Shown here: positions 10,080 to 25,689 of the stretch, piece after piece | Numbering within the stretch: position 1 is the stretch's first letter | How the letters are laid out: each line of letters begins with the position of its first letter | Assembly: GCA_017311185.1 (NCBI GenBank) | Contig: JAESUZ010003526.1 | Span: 1,302,001 to 1,366,000, forward strand | DNA: 64,000 nucleotides | Reading direction: 5' to 3' | Source: Proteles cristata cristata | Taxonomy: Eukaryota > Chordata > Mammalia > Carnivora > Hyaenidae | Notes under the pieces: model-generated | Database searches by the model: none | What the model was told of the DNA's origin: nothing | The model's input: the letters and a program-made list of their open reading frames with translations, nothing else | Made by a program: the position numbers and the translations under genes

Positions 10080-11220
10080 ACGTTCTCACTTGGGCCTGTA
10101 GGAGGTGGTAGATGGGAGGTGGAGACCGGGGGGCGGGGACTTGCAGGTGCCTGCCCAGATGGAGGTGCTGAGGTGAGGGGCCTCGGGTGGGGAGCTGGTG
10201 AGCGTGGCAGTACTCACAGGAATTGGGGGGCTTGTGGGGTGTCCATGGGGAGATGTCTGGGAGCACTGGCTGCGGATCTGGAGCTCAGGGAGAGGGCCCT
10301 GCTGGAGCAGGGTTGAAAGGGTTCAGTGCAAAGCTCACGGAAAAACAGAGTGAGGAAGGGACGGGGCCTGGGCTGAGCCTCAAGATAGAAACATTCCAGA
10401 GAAGGGCAGAAGACTGGGGCCGGGGGTGGGGGATCAGGAGAGGTGGGGTGCCATGAGGTTGATGTCCCCAGTGACACTCATCCTGGGCCAGTCTCCTTGC
10501 AGACCTGGGATCTTCACGATGACAGCAGATGCGGTTCTCCAGCCCACAGCCAGCGCAATCACAGGCAGGCCTTGGAATGTTCTGGGAGGGGTAAGATGGG
10601 CCCCAGTGTGTTCGCCCAGCCACTGGGTTCTCCGGGGACCACAAAGGATTGCACCACCAAGGGCGGAGCTCCAGACTCTGACAGATGTGACGTCTCCCCC
10701 CATCCCCGCATCCCCACCCAGGTCCCCCGGCCTGCTGGAGTGGTGGAAGCAGGGGTGAAGAGGGGTGTCAAGAAACCACATATGACCTCAGGCTGGAGCT
10801 GTCTGGCCATGAGGTCAGCCCACCCAGCCACTCGGGCTTTTGGAAGTCAAGGACAGCCACTTCCTGGCAGGCGTCTGGCTCTCCCTTCCACCAAAACCGC
10901 AATCAACTCGCAGGCTGGCCTGGGGGCAGTCCCTTCTCCTGGTGGGTGGGGCGGCGCACTGGCATGCAAATCACGTCGGCCTCACTGAGGTCCAGCACTG
11001 TCACATCCCGTGTCCTGGTTGCTGGGCCCCAGGCAGCAGCCACCCACGCCCCCTCCCAGTTCCCCGAGTCTGGGAATTTACAAGCCTGGGGGCCTCACCT
11101 CTCTGAACAAGCCCTGGGACTTCCAGGCAGAAATCGTTCCTTCCTATTTGTCTCATGACCCAGCCTGTCCTGGCCACTGTGTGCTGAGCCAAAAACAAAG
11201 TACAAGCACCAGAGGAAGGA
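10080..11220. other. Intergenic, no gene recognised
   Basis: GC-rich non-repetitive DNA. Several overlapping open frames on both strands, none with a recognisable domain or supported splice sites. Confidence 0.4.
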
Positions 11221-11224
11221 AGGG

Positions 11225-11560
11225 GTGTGTGTGTGTGTATATGTGCATGTGTGTCTACATGTGTGTGCAAGCCCCCACATGTATGCCGAGAATGTACGTC
11301 CTGATGGCTTGCATATCCATGTGTACACGTCCCTGAGTGTGTATTGTTCCTGTGTGTATGCGTGAGCCTATGTGAGCCGCTATGCATGTGAACGAGTAAG
11401 AGCGCGTCCCTGAACACCTGTGCGTGAGTGTGTACATAGCAGGGTCCCTGTGAGTCCCCCCCTATGTGGGTATGAGCACGTCTGTGTTTCCACGAACCTC
11501 AGTGAACTGTGTGCGCGTGGGAGCCCGGGGAAGTGACTGCCGCTGTGCACGTGTGTCACG
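11225..11560. repeat. Degenerate TG/CA simple repeat
   Basis: Starts with a pure GTGTGTGTGTGT run at about 11226 and continues as an interrupted TG-rich tract (GTGTGTATGCGTGAGCC and similar). The long minus-strand frames over it are artefacts of the repeat. Confidence 0.8.
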
Positions 11561-11979
11561 GTGTGGCCTGTGTGGCTTGCTGGCTTTGGTAGTGCCAGGC
11601 GGAGAGCGGCCAAAGTGCCAGGCAGCCCCTGCCTCACGCCCAGCCCTGCTAGTCACCCACGACACACTAGGCAATGGGCCGCATGGGACCTCAGCACCTG
11701 TCACCATTGGGAAAGGGAGTCCCAAAGCTTGGAAGACATGAGGAGGGCAGTTGCGCTGGGGACACTGTGGACCCTAAGGGGGGAATCTAGGCCCCCACCC
11801 AGGCCGCCAGCCCTCAGCGCCCCCCAAAGACACCTGTCTTGGTCTTGGGCACTAGGGCACCTTCCACCTGCCCTCGTGACCAGTAGATCTGGCTTTTCCC
11901 CTTTTACCTGTGAGCTCCCCACTCAATATCTGCTCTCCGCTTCTTCCTTCCTTTTTTCTAAGTTTTACTTCATTTGTAC

Positions 11980-12165
11980 CTCTTTTTATTTATTTATTTT
12001 TATACTTATTTTTGAGGCAGAGAGACAGAGCGTGAGAGCAGGGGAGGGTCAGAGAGAGGGAGACACAGAATACCCAAGCAGGCTGCAGGTTCCGAGACGT
12101 CAGTACACAGCCCAACACGGGGCTCAAACTCACAAACCACGAGATCTACTCCCACCCAGGGACAC
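11980..12165 (-). repeat. Diverged Can-SINE (minus)
   Basis: TTTATTTATTTATTTTTATAC side, then AGAGACAGAGCGTGAGAGCA, then the reversed head CAAACTCACAAACCACGAGA. The end is degraded. Confidence 0.8.
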
Positions 12166-12236
12166 TGCAGCCCTTATACTGCATGTATTTGAATCAGGGA
12201 AGACTGTCCACCGTATCCCCTAAAGAAAGGCCATTA

Positions 12237-12456
12237 GGGGCGTCTGGGTGGCTTAGTCGGTTAAGCGTCCGACTTTCGCTTAGGTCATGATCTCGTGGTT
12301 CGTGGGTTCGGGCCCGCGTCGGGCTCTGTGCTGACTGCCAGCTCAGAGCCTGGAGCCTGTTTCAGAGTCTGTGTCTCCCTCTCTCTCTGACCCTCCCCTG
12401 CTCACGCTGTCTCTCTCTCTCCTAGAAATAAATTAAAAAAATATTAAAAAAAAAAA
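12237..12456 (+). repeat. Felid Can-SINE (plus), young subtype
   Basis: GGGGCGTCTGGGTGGCTTAG through CTCCTAGAAATAAATTAAA. The flanking target is AAAGGCCATTA on the left and AAAGGCCATCA on the right. Confidence 0.95.
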
Positions 12457-13005
12457 GGCCATCAAAGTAGTACTTTCAGACCTCAGTGACGAAAAATGTT
12501 CACTTTCCTCAAGTATGGTGTATTTCTTAATATTCAGTGCCACGGATAATATGGCTTTTTGCTGTGCTATGAGAAAAATCAGAAACAAATATTCATGCTT
12601 CAAGCTTAACTGCAGAGACCCCTATATCTTTACGTCTAAATACTAGATAGCTTTTCTTCCAGGGGCTGACCTAATACACGTGTTTTCCCTTGACTTTTTA
12701 AAATCGCAGTATCTACTTTCCCATTTTAATGTATGATCCCAATAAACCTCTTAAAATTCAGTGATTAAAAAAATATATATGGAAAAGAGTTATTACCAAG
12801 GGACGGCGGGGGCGGGGGGGAGAGGAGGGAATGTCACCGTTAAAAAAGAGAAGAGGCTTCTGGGGAGCTGATCATTTTTTTATCTGAATTCAATACAACT
12901 GGTGTGTTCTATTTGTGAAAACTGATGAACTATACACTTACGTCTAGCTCGCTGCATGGAAAAAGTAACAACCACCACCCCACAACAGTGTGCAACATAA
13001 ACAAA
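12457..13005. other. AT-rich intergenic, nothing assigned
   Basis: AT-rich DNA without a recognisable gene. It may hold an old retroelement remnant, but I see no diagnostic motif. Confidence 0.4.
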
Positions 13006-13007
13006 AC

Positions 13008-13117
13008 ATTTTTAAAGATTTTATCTTTTTAGTCTCTACACCCCACGTGGGGCTTGAACTCACAACCCTGAGATCAAGAGTTGCACGCTCCACCAGCTGG
13101 GCCAGCCAGGCGCCCCA
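13008..13117 (-). repeat. Short, old-type Can-SINE (minus)
   Basis: AAAGATTTTATCTTTTTAGT side and CACGTGGGGCTTGAACTCAC, ending GCCAGCCAGGCGCCCC. Flanked by ACATTTTTA on both sides. Confidence 0.85.
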
Positions 13118-13249
13118 ACGAAACAACATTTTTAGGAAGTGTGCAGGGTTGCCAAAATCCGTCTCCGGTCTGGATCCACACTTTTCAGCCACGAGTCTGT
13201 GATGTAAGGAAGAGACCCTCTCTATCTGGCGCTCGGGGTCTAACCACTG

Positions 13250-14400
13250 GGTTCCGCCCACCGGTCATCACTCGGGGCAGAGCCCGCTGAGCTTTTGAGG
13301 GATGGTTCTCGAAGAGTATTTGTTCTACGAACGACCGAACGACCGGCTCCGCAGTGGCGCTGGGCAGCCGGATTCCAGCGCTGCCTCCTCTCTCCCCGGG
13401 CTCGGCTGACCCGCGGGCTCCCGCAGGGGTAGGGGCGCGCCCCGCTCGCCCTCCCCCAGCTCCGCCGCAGCCCAAAGAGCGGACACCGCCGCAGAACCAC
13501 CGAGTGCAGGGGCCAAGCCGGAGGCCAGAAAGACCCGAGCAGTCGCCCGGGGACGCCGGAAGCTGGGCGGACGACCAGCCACCGGAAGTCAGTGGCGGCT
13601 TCAGGCCGGACGCTCTAGAATCCCGGAGGCCCGGGGTCTCTGTGGTTGGGCGCGTCGGATCACCCTCTAGTTTGGGTGGCGCATTACGAAGAGCCGAGCT
13701 CCCAGGACCGGTCGGGAAAATGAGGGGTGGTGCATAATCCTCGGACGATCGGGACGGATAGGGGGGAAAGGGGCCTAAGGAGGGAGGTTTCATGAGCTGA
13801 CCGAGAAGGTAACAGATCCACGCACCTCAGCCCTTCGAACGGCTGGGACCAGAGGCGACTAGCGAGCAGTCAAAGCGCAGGATGGCAGTGCGCACGCACG
13901 CATGGGGACGTTGCCTTCCATTCACGGGGCGCCCGGGGCTGCTACCGCGCATGAGTCAGAAGACGGCGCCGGGCGGAGAGTGCCCCCCTGCGGAGCGCCG
14001 AGAGCCCTTTGGGCGGCTCCCTCGGGCAAGCTGGACAGCGGCGCGCGCGCGCGGGCGGAGGCGTGGCTTCCTCTGCAGGTGGGCCCGGATTGGACGCGGC
14101 AAGTAGAAGGGGTGGGAACCTCCGCGGAGACCGCCCAGTGATTGGCCAGAGGCTGGAGGGAGCGTGGTCTTGGGAGGCGGGGCGGGGGGACCGGCGGGGC
14201 AGAGCACGACGCTGAGGTGGTGGCGGCGGCCTTGAACAAGTGAGCGAGCGACTCTTTTAGTATCCCTCCACGGGGGACGGGAGACCGGGGAGGCGGGGAG
14301 CAGCGGCGACCTCCGGAGGCCCCGAGGAGTTGTCGGAGTGGGGCGCCATTCGGTGAGTGTTGACCGAGAAAAGCGAAGTGCCCCGCCCCTCCCTTTCTTC
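13250..14400 (+). promoter_or_regulatory. CpG-island promoter of MAPK7
   Basis: GC- and CpG-rich block just upstream of, and including, the non-coding MAPK7 exon. Visible motifs are an NRF1-like palindromic run (TGCGCACGCACGCATG, 13889-13904), an AP-1 site (TGAGTCA, 13952-13958), inverted CCAAT boxes (ATTGG, 14089-14093 and 14141-14145) and GC boxes (GGCGGGGCGGGGG, about 14177-14189). There is no TATA box, as expected for a housekeeping CpG promoter. In human, B9D1 lies divergently to the left and some of its transcripts start near MAPK7, so a bidirectional role is possible but not shown here. Confidence 0.75.
14190..14352 (+). other. MAPK7: MAPK7 exon 1, 5' UTR (start uncertain)
   Basis: Ends at a strong donor, CCATTCG followed by GTGAGTGT. 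The next acceptor (CTCCGCACAG, ending 14644) lies 5 bp upstream of the start codon, giving a 292-bp first intron. The transcription start is not visible; I placed it downstream of the GC boxes. Confidence 0.55.
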
Positions 14401-14598
14401 CTGGACCGCGCCTGGCGGCGCCTCCCCCACCTCCCACCCTGCGTTCCGCCCGGGACCTGAGCTCTGGGTTCCAAGTCCGGGTGTGGAACTACTACTACGT
14501 GCCAGCCGCTCTCTTTCGCTCCCTTCCTGGCCCCCGTCGGCTTAGGGAACTTGGAAACCCCCTGGTACTGCTCCCCAGCCTCACAGAGGGGAAACTGA

Positions 14599-19186
<4,588 letters not shown>

Positions 19187-19510
19187 GGCCCCACCGCCGG
19201 GGCCTTGCTGCAGGGGCGGGCCCAGCGACAGGACTCGGAAACCTTTCCAAGGGCTGGAGCCTTGGGCCCAGCAGCGGAAGCTCGGCTAGACTCTTCTGCA
19301 GGTTCATCTCAGACACGCTCTGCAGCCTTAAGCCGCCACCTGAGCCACCACCAAGCGACGGGAGGAGCAGGAAACCTCTACTCCTTGAGCAATCCTGTTC
19401 AGTATTGTGTTTTTATTATTATTATTATTATTATATTAATATTATTATGTGATCTTTTTGCCATCCAGATGAGGCCTGTGAAATATAAGGTTCCCTTTAG
19501 TGCCTAAGTC
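19187..19510 (+). other. MAPK7: MAPK7 3' UTR
   Basis: Runs from the stop codon through an ATT microsatellite (about 19411-19447). No AATAAA is present. The best polyadenylation hexamer is the variant AATATA at 19482-19487, so I place the transcript end near 19500. Confidence 0.6.
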
Positions 19511-19629
19511 TAGGTGTGTTTCTGGAGTTTGGGGGCAGGATGTTGTAAGTAGGGGAGCGGGGAGGAGCCAGGGCCCCCACGTTTGGGGGCCAAGCAGACA
19601 CACTTGCACGCACAAGAGCCAAAGCCAGT

Positions 19630-20437
19630 TCGTTCAGATCCTGAGGTTTATTGAGATCTTCACTCCCCACCTGCTTCCAGCCCCACAGAGGGGGCCCTCC
19701 GCCCCTTCACATGGTCAGACCTCAACCCTGGGGTGGGGGGGACCTCCTATCTATCCCTACCTTGGTTGTAGCTGTTTTAGAGTGGCGTGCAGTAGCCTCA
19801 GTGAAATACGGTTCTGGCATTGAGCTCTGGGAGTCTGGGACAGGCCGGTGGGGGACGCTGCGTATGACCGCGAGATGGGACTGGGGCCTGTGCTGCTCAC
19901 CATTGAGGAACGAGTCGGTGGGAGGGAGGCGAAGGGTGGGAAACCCTCAGGACGGTGCGGCTGCCGTGGCCACACACGGGCGGCCTGGAGGATGCGGGGG
20001 GCGTTGGTCAGACTACGCCAGCTCGCTCTAGCACGCTAGGGGGGCTCCGGACGGAAGAGTGCACGCTACGGAAGCTGGTTGAGGGGGAGGGCAGGAGCCC
20101 ACCACCTAGGAGGGCAGTTCAGCCTTTGGGGCAGGGCAGAGGCGAGGAAGAGTCTCCTGGGGCCTGGTCAGGTCTGGGCCAGAACAGCTGTACCTTTCAG
20201 GGAACGCCTGGCTAAGCTGCTGGCAGCGTGGCCTTTGATGAAGGGAGCAGAGGCCTGGCCTTGAGGTGGACATCCCAGGGGCGACAGGACCCGCTGGGGC
20301 GGGAGCCACGAGATCCCCTGTGGGAAGCAGGTGCTAAGAGAGCAGCGAGCAGGGTGGGGCAGGGGCGCAGAGGGAGCACTCCTGGAGACCAGGAGCAGCC
20401 AGGAGGGGGAAGTCGGGGCCTGACGGGGGCCAGCCCC
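19630..20437 (-). other. MFAP4: MFAP4 3' UTR
   Basis: On the minus strand a canonical AATAAA (plus-strand TTTATT at 19647-19652) lies about 790 nt beyond the stop codon. Cleavage is then expected near 19630, about 130 bp from the MAPK7 end. Confidence 0.7.
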
Positions 20438-22707
20438 TCAGGCCCGGCGGATTTTCATCTCGGTGCGCTTGAGGGAGTAGTAGAAGCCCTTCCACTGGGC
20501 CCAGTTGATGCCGTTAGCGTAGGAGAGGTGGGAGCCGCCCAGGTAGAAGCCGTTGAGGTTGGCGAAGTGGCAGCTGCGGAACCAGAAGGCTCCCGAGGAC
20601 AGGGCCGCGCAGTTCTGCACGAAGAGGTCCTGGTCCCGGTCGAAGGTGGAGAATTTCTGGCCGCTGTGGTAGGACAGGGAGTCGCCTGGCGGAGGGAGGA
20701 GGGATGGGCCCACTGAGGCGGGGCGCCAGGGCCCCGCGCTGGCAGGGAGGGGGGTGACGGTGACGCCGTGCGAGGCGTCACGTGGCAGCCCGGCGGGACG
20801 GGGCACCCTCCCCAAGTCGGCTGCTGGGTAGCTGTGCTCGTGCAGTGAAGAGAAACAGCTGCTCCTCGCAGCACCGCCTGGAGCGCATGGACGCGGCTTC
20901 TCCCCGGGCTGAGCTGGCAAGGCCCAGGCTGGGTGGGAGCCAGCGGGGTGGGGGGGGCCCGGGGGGGAGGGAGGGGCCCGGAGGGGGCTGGGGGCCAGCC
21001 CTGCCTTCTCCTCCCCTCCCCCCCGCAGCCCCTGGTTAGGGGGCAGCAGGGGGTACCTGCCCCGCCGTCCTCGAAGCCCGCCACGTAGAGGGTGTAGCCG
21101 TCCTCCTCAGCACTGACCGCGTTGGGTGAGATGGAGAATTCGGCGTACTTGGCCGAGGCCGTGTTGTTCTCAAAGTCCTCCAGGTCCACTCGCAGCTCGT
21201 ACTTCTGCTTCAGCGTCAGAAGGTGCAGGTTCTGCAGCCCTGCAGGGGTGGGGGGGGGGGCCGCTGCTCAGCAAAGCTCTGGCCCAGGGCAGCCCCAGCC
21301 CACGGGACTCAGCCTTACCCAGCCAGTACTCACCCAGCCAGTACTCACCCAGCCAGTACTCCCCGTCGGCACGGCCGAAGCCCAGCTTATAGTCATTCCA
21401 GCCCCGGAAAAAACTCACGGAGCCATTGAATCTCTTCTGGAAAACCTGGAGCACAGAGGACAGGCCTGGACGATGAAGAGCCCAGGGGGTGGGGGCCTCA
21501 CGCAGGTACGGACCCTGTGATGCTGAGGGACTTTGTTGGAGGACCAGATTGAGGCCTAAAACAAGGTGCATGTTGGCACCAGACCTCTCGGTGAGCAGCT
21601 CCTGAGTGCCAGGGAAGGGTTAAGGCAGGGGGAGTCGTTCGAGAGTTCAGGCAGCTGGCAGTGAGTTCCGGTGTGGGCTGTGTGACTTTGGGCAAACGAC
21701 TTCACCTCTCTGGGCTTCAGTTCCTCTGTAGAAGGTACCTTTCTCCCAGGATTTTTGTGAGGATACAGGCACTAACCTGCGTTAAGCACTTAGAATTCGG
21801 TGTCGGCAGCGGCTCCCAGGCTGCACTGGGGGTACCGTGATCCCCGTTAGAGGCGACCAGACTGAAGCTCCCAGAGGGGAGGCTCGGTCCCACCGCGGGG
21901 GCAAGAACCCCGCCCCCTCCGCTCCGTCCTGCCACTCACCGTCCACTTGCCGCCCGTGGTGGTCATGTCACAGAAGACGGGCACGGGCACGCTGGGGCCC
22001 GAGGGGTAGATGAGGTACACGCCGTCCTCCTGGTAGCCCTGGGCGTAGATGTCATCGCAGTCCAGGGGCTGCTGAAGGCAAAACTTCTCCAGAGCTGGGG
22101 GCAGGGGCGGGGAGGGTGAGGAGAAGGAGACCAAGGCATACCCGGCGCCCCGCAGCTTGCCCCCATTCCCAGGGCCACAGGCCATCAAGGCATTTCTTTG
22201 GGGGGGGGTGGCCGGGAGGGGATGCTCAAAGATCATCTCCACCTGCCCGGTGCCTTAGAGGAGGCCATGGCTCCCTGGCTCCCAGTATGATGGCCCGGAG
22301 AAACCTCTCCTCGCCCAGCCCGCTGGCCAGGCCGCTTACCGTCTCCCCGGATCCCAGAGACCTGGGGGGTGCAGGGGGGCGTGGAGAGAAGCAGCAGCAG
22401 CGGCAGGACCAGGAGGGCCTGGGACACGACGAGAGGTCACCTTACCCCAGCCCTCCCCCCCCCACCCCTGCAACCAGCCCCGGAGCCCCCCCGCGTTCTC
22501 CGCACCCCTCCCTCAGGCTGAGCACCCCCTGCCAGCAGCCCCTTGCCTTCCCCCTCTGGCCCCTCTTTTCCCACCAGAGAACCCCCACTCTCTGGGCCTC
22601 ACAGCTTAGGAGTCTCGACTGGATCACGAGAGTGTCCTGTGCTTCGTCGCCCCCTCTCTGGTGAGGGCCCTCTTCCCTCAAGCGGGCTCAGGCCCCAGTA
22701 CCTTCAT
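20438..22707 (-). CDS. MFAP4: MFAP4, microfibril-associated glycoprotein 4
   Basis: Minus-strand exons in transcript order: 22702-22707 (only Met-Lys), 22340-22418, 21940-22094, 21349-21445, 21057-21239, 20438-20685. Total 768 nt, 255 aa, the same length as human. A Leu-rich signal peptide (about residues 1-21) is followed by an RGD integrin-binding motif at residues 26-28, then a fibrinogen-related domain (about 32-255) with conserved features such as FCDMTT, GGWND-type [12 protein letters not shown] and a C-terminal [16 protein letters not shown]4 is a secreted oligomeric protein that binds elastin, fibrillin and collagen and integrins in elastic tissue. All introns are GT-AG. The fourth exon ends in a triplicated donor, described separately; I used the first donor because it gives the conserved length. 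Confidence 0.97.
21317..21361 (-). repeat. Triplicated splice donor of an MFAP4 exon
   Basis: Three exact 15-bp copies of ACCCAGCCAGTACTC (plus strand) at 21317-21331, 21332-21346 and 21347-21361. On the transcript strand each copy ends in CTGG followed by GT, giving donors GTGAGT (exon end 21349), GTGAGT (21334) and GTAAGG (21319). Each step adds five residues in frame. Confidence 0.95.
21655..21810 (+). repeat. MIR relic in an MFAP4 intron
   Basis: GCTGTGTGACTTTGGGCAAA, CACCTCTCTGGGCTTCAGTT and TTTTTGTGAGGATACAGGCA form a clear MIR core. Confidence 0.8.
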
Positions 22708-22980
22708 GCTGCCGGTTCAGCTCAGAGCGGCCGGGTGTCTGCTGCCCCAGACGGCACCCGCCCAGAGTTATGTGCTGGGCCCTGGCCAGCCGCCCCGGCC
22801 CCGCCCCCTGTAGCTGCAGAGCCCCCCTCTCCCCTCCCCGGCACTGACCCGGCATCTGCTTTCACGGTCAGGGGGGCCAGGGGCTGTGGGGCCCGGGCCA
22901 GGGGACCACCTGCGTCTCATTAGGCTGTCGGGGGTAGAGCGCTGGCGAGTTAGCTCGCTGCTGAGTCACACCGCTCCCTG
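22708..22980 (-). promoter_or_regulatory. MFAP4 5' UTR and proximal promoter
   Basis: Upstream of the Met-Lys exon. On the minus strand an AT-containing CACATAACTC motif (plus 22769-22778 region) could act as a weak TATA element within GC-rich flanks. A MARE/AP-1-like TGCTGAGTCA lies at 22959-22968. The transcription start is inferred only. Confidence 0.4.
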
Positions 22981-24480
22981 GAGCCCCTCTGCCACCCGCC
23001 CTCTGGACCTGGTACCCCCTGGCACCCCCAGCAGCCCATCCCCTGCCTCCTAATGCGCACTCACCCCCCCCCCCGCCCCCAGATGGCTGTTTATTTTCTT
23101 CTTCCCTGGCCTGTGTTTCATCAGCCTTTGGGGGAAGGCTAAGGAGTGGTGGGGAGGGCGTGGGTATGCCTGGGTTCTGGGGAGAGGAGGCCCATTATGG
23201 GGGAGCAGAGGGCTGGGGAGGCAGCCTCGGAGCTCCTGATGTGGGAGCCTGTCTGGGGCTGGAGGGGGATCGGGGCAGCGGGGGCCAGGCCGTCTCCTGG
23301 CAGGCCTGGTACATTTCTGAGCCATGAGCACAGCCTGCAGGCGTCCAACTGCTGTCTGCCCCAGCTCAAGCCAGGGCCCCTCTCCAGCCCCCCCCCCAGC
23401 CCCCCTTGCTCTGGCCCCTCATGCCCCCTCCTCCCCCCTCCCACAGAGTCCCCCGGGGATCTGTCTGGCACTGAGCACTGAACGCAGGGCCTCTCTTCTC
23501 TTCACCTCACCCCACCCCCTTCCTTCTCCCAAACCTTTCACTTCAGCCCCCATCCCCCCTCAGACTCCCCGCTAGACCCCCCCTTAGTGGTGTCCCATTC
23601 TCTCAGCCCTGAAAGCCCCCCTCTTGCCTGGTCGCCCTCACAAGCCAGGGTGTCCTGCTGTCTGCCTCCCAGCAATTCCTGGGGCCCATCGCTCCTGTCT
23701 GCTTTTAGGCTCCAGGCCTCCGTGGGGGCCTCCTTGGTGCTCATCACCCCCAGCCTCTCCCCGGATGCCCCCGCTTCGGTTCCCTCCCTCCTTCCCTTCC
23801 ATCCTTAGCACAGGCTGCAGAACACTCTGGAGGGCTGCCATGTCCTCACCTGCCTTAAGCCTCTGGTGGCTCCCTACAGCCTCAGGGTTGAGGCTGTTGC
23901 TCACCTTGGACTTGAGAGGAATTTTAAGTCTGGCTTAGGCTTGGTACCTAAGGACCTCATGCCCTGACTGCCTGTGACTCCTCACACACAATCTACCCAC
24001 ACCAGATCTGTCCCCGTGGGACCACCCCCCCGCCCCCCACCTTTGCCCACTCAGTTGTTCCCGGAGGGGCCCACCTGTTAGTCTTCTCTACCAGGCCCTG
24101 AGTGCAAACGGGCCAGGTCCGTGTCATTCCAGCACGCTTTGCACACATCACAGCCCGGTACGTGCGTTCAATCACAGATCAGATATCTTTTGAGCACCTG
24201 CTTTGTGCTAGCCGTTGGGGACACAGTTTCTGCCCTTAAGGAGCGGCAAACCCCGGCATTAGCTCACTGCAAATGTTAACGGGCGTTAATCTCTGTGGTG
24301 TTAAGCCTCTGTGGAATGGATGAACGAATGAAGTATCCAGAGGCACAGAGTGAGAAAGCGGCTCTGGCCCAGGTCCCGTCTCCCAAGTCAGGAAGGCCCC
24401 AGGGTGAGCTCAGTGGGCTCCCTCGGCTCGGCTCTGTGATTGCTGCTGAGCATTGTCTCTTTAGTTGGGTCATGCCCTGG
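22981..24480. other. Intergenic, no gene recognised
   Basis: C-rich and pyrimidine-rich single-copy DNA. The long overlapping frames lack domains. 24180-24270 (GAGCACCTGCTTTGTGCTAG) is a faint L2/MIR-type relic. Confidence 0.45.
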
Positions 24481-24489
24481 CGGTTCTGG

Positions 24490-24725
24490 AGTCGGGCCAC
24501 CAGCATTCAAAGCCAGGTGGTGCCACCCGTTAGCCGGGAGACCTTGGGCAGGTTCTTGTACCTCTCTGCCTCAGTTTCCTCCTCTGTAAACTGAGGGTGG
24601 TAATAGTATCTCCTTCCCAAGGCTGTGGGAAGGAGTAATACGTAACAAGTGCCATATAACGTGCACCACAGTACGTGACTATGCCTACAACCCATAACTA
24701 ATAAATTTTCTTATCATCCTTAACG
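24490..24725 (+). repeat. MIR relic (plus)
   Basis: GGAGACCTTGGGCAGGTTCT, then CTCTGCCTCAGTTTCCTCC and CTGTAAACTGAGGGTGGTAA in MIR order. Confidence 0.85.
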
Positions 24726-24739
24726 TCGTGAGTGTTCTT

Positions 24740-25325
24740 ACATGAATGGTCTGTCTTCAGCGTGATGTTCATCCTGGTCTGTGGAAGAGATGGGTGCCTG
24801 CCTCTCCGTATCCTCCACTATTCCCTCAGTCCAAAGTGGGTGAGGCTGATTGCCTAGGCTCCATCGGTGGAGCCACATGTCTTTGCTGACGAGATGCAGA
24901 TGGAAGTTTGGTAAAGGTGGGGCGCTATTCTGACTTCCTGCTGTTGGTCCGGTTGTCGGGCGCGATGGCTGGAGCCCCAGCCACCTCTTTGACCAGTGAG
25001 GATGAAGCCCTGTCAAGAGATGGTAGAAAGTGGGCCTGTCTGGCTAGCTCATTCGGCAGAGTCCTCAACTCTCGATCTCAGGGTTGTGGGTTTGAGCTCC
25101 ATGTTGGGTGTAGAGATCTCTCAAAAAAAGAGAAAGAGATGGTGGAGCGTGATCAGGGAGGAGCTGGGTCCCTCAGGACTTTGTGGAATGGGTCCAAGGC
25201 CAGGCTCTGGACTGCCCTTCCCTAAGCCTCATTTACATGGACGAGAAAGAAACTTTTATCTAGCTTAAGCCTCTGTTGTTTTTCTCCTGTTACACAGCTG
25301 AATCTAATCCTAATACATCTCTCCT
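24740..25325 (+). repeat. MaLR (MLT1-like) LTR, split by a SINE
   Basis: The right part (GAGAAAGAAACTTTTATC, then TTAAGCCTCTGTTG and CTGTTACACAGCTGAATC) is the characteristic MLT1-type LTR end. A short SINE at 25024-25145 interrupts it. Family name is from memory. Confidence 0.55.
25024..25145 (+). repeat. Short, old-type Can-SINE (plus)
   Basis: CTGTCTGGCTAGCTCATTCG head, GGGTTGTGGGTTTGAGCTCC B-box region, and an A-rich end after GTAGAGATCTCTC. Confidence 0.7.
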
Positions 25326-25474
25326 TTCAGCAAATGCCAGCTAATTTTAGCACAGGCTACAAATAGGAAAATAATGAAAAATCAGTCATCAAAAAAAAAT
25401 ATGTAGTAAAACACAACTAATAAAAAATGTAGGAACAGACAACAGCAATGAGTATCAATCATATTTTGCCCATT

Positions 25475-25686
25475 TTTTAAAAATGTTTTTATTTATTTCT
25501 GAGAGAGAGAAACAGCGTGAGCAGAGGAGGATCAGAGAGAGAGGGAGACACAGAATCTGAAACAGGCTCCAGGCTCTGAGCTGGCTGTCAGCACAGAGCC
25601 CGACGCGTGGCTCGAACCCACGAACCGTGAGATCATGACCTGAGTCAAAGTCGGACGCTTAGCCGACTGAGCCACCCAGGCGCCCC
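25475..25686 (-). repeat. Felid Can-SINE (minus)
   Basis: Reversed head ends CCACCCAGGCGCCCC. The duplicated target TGCCCATTTTTT is on both sides. Confidence 0.95.
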
Positions 25687-25689
25687 TGC

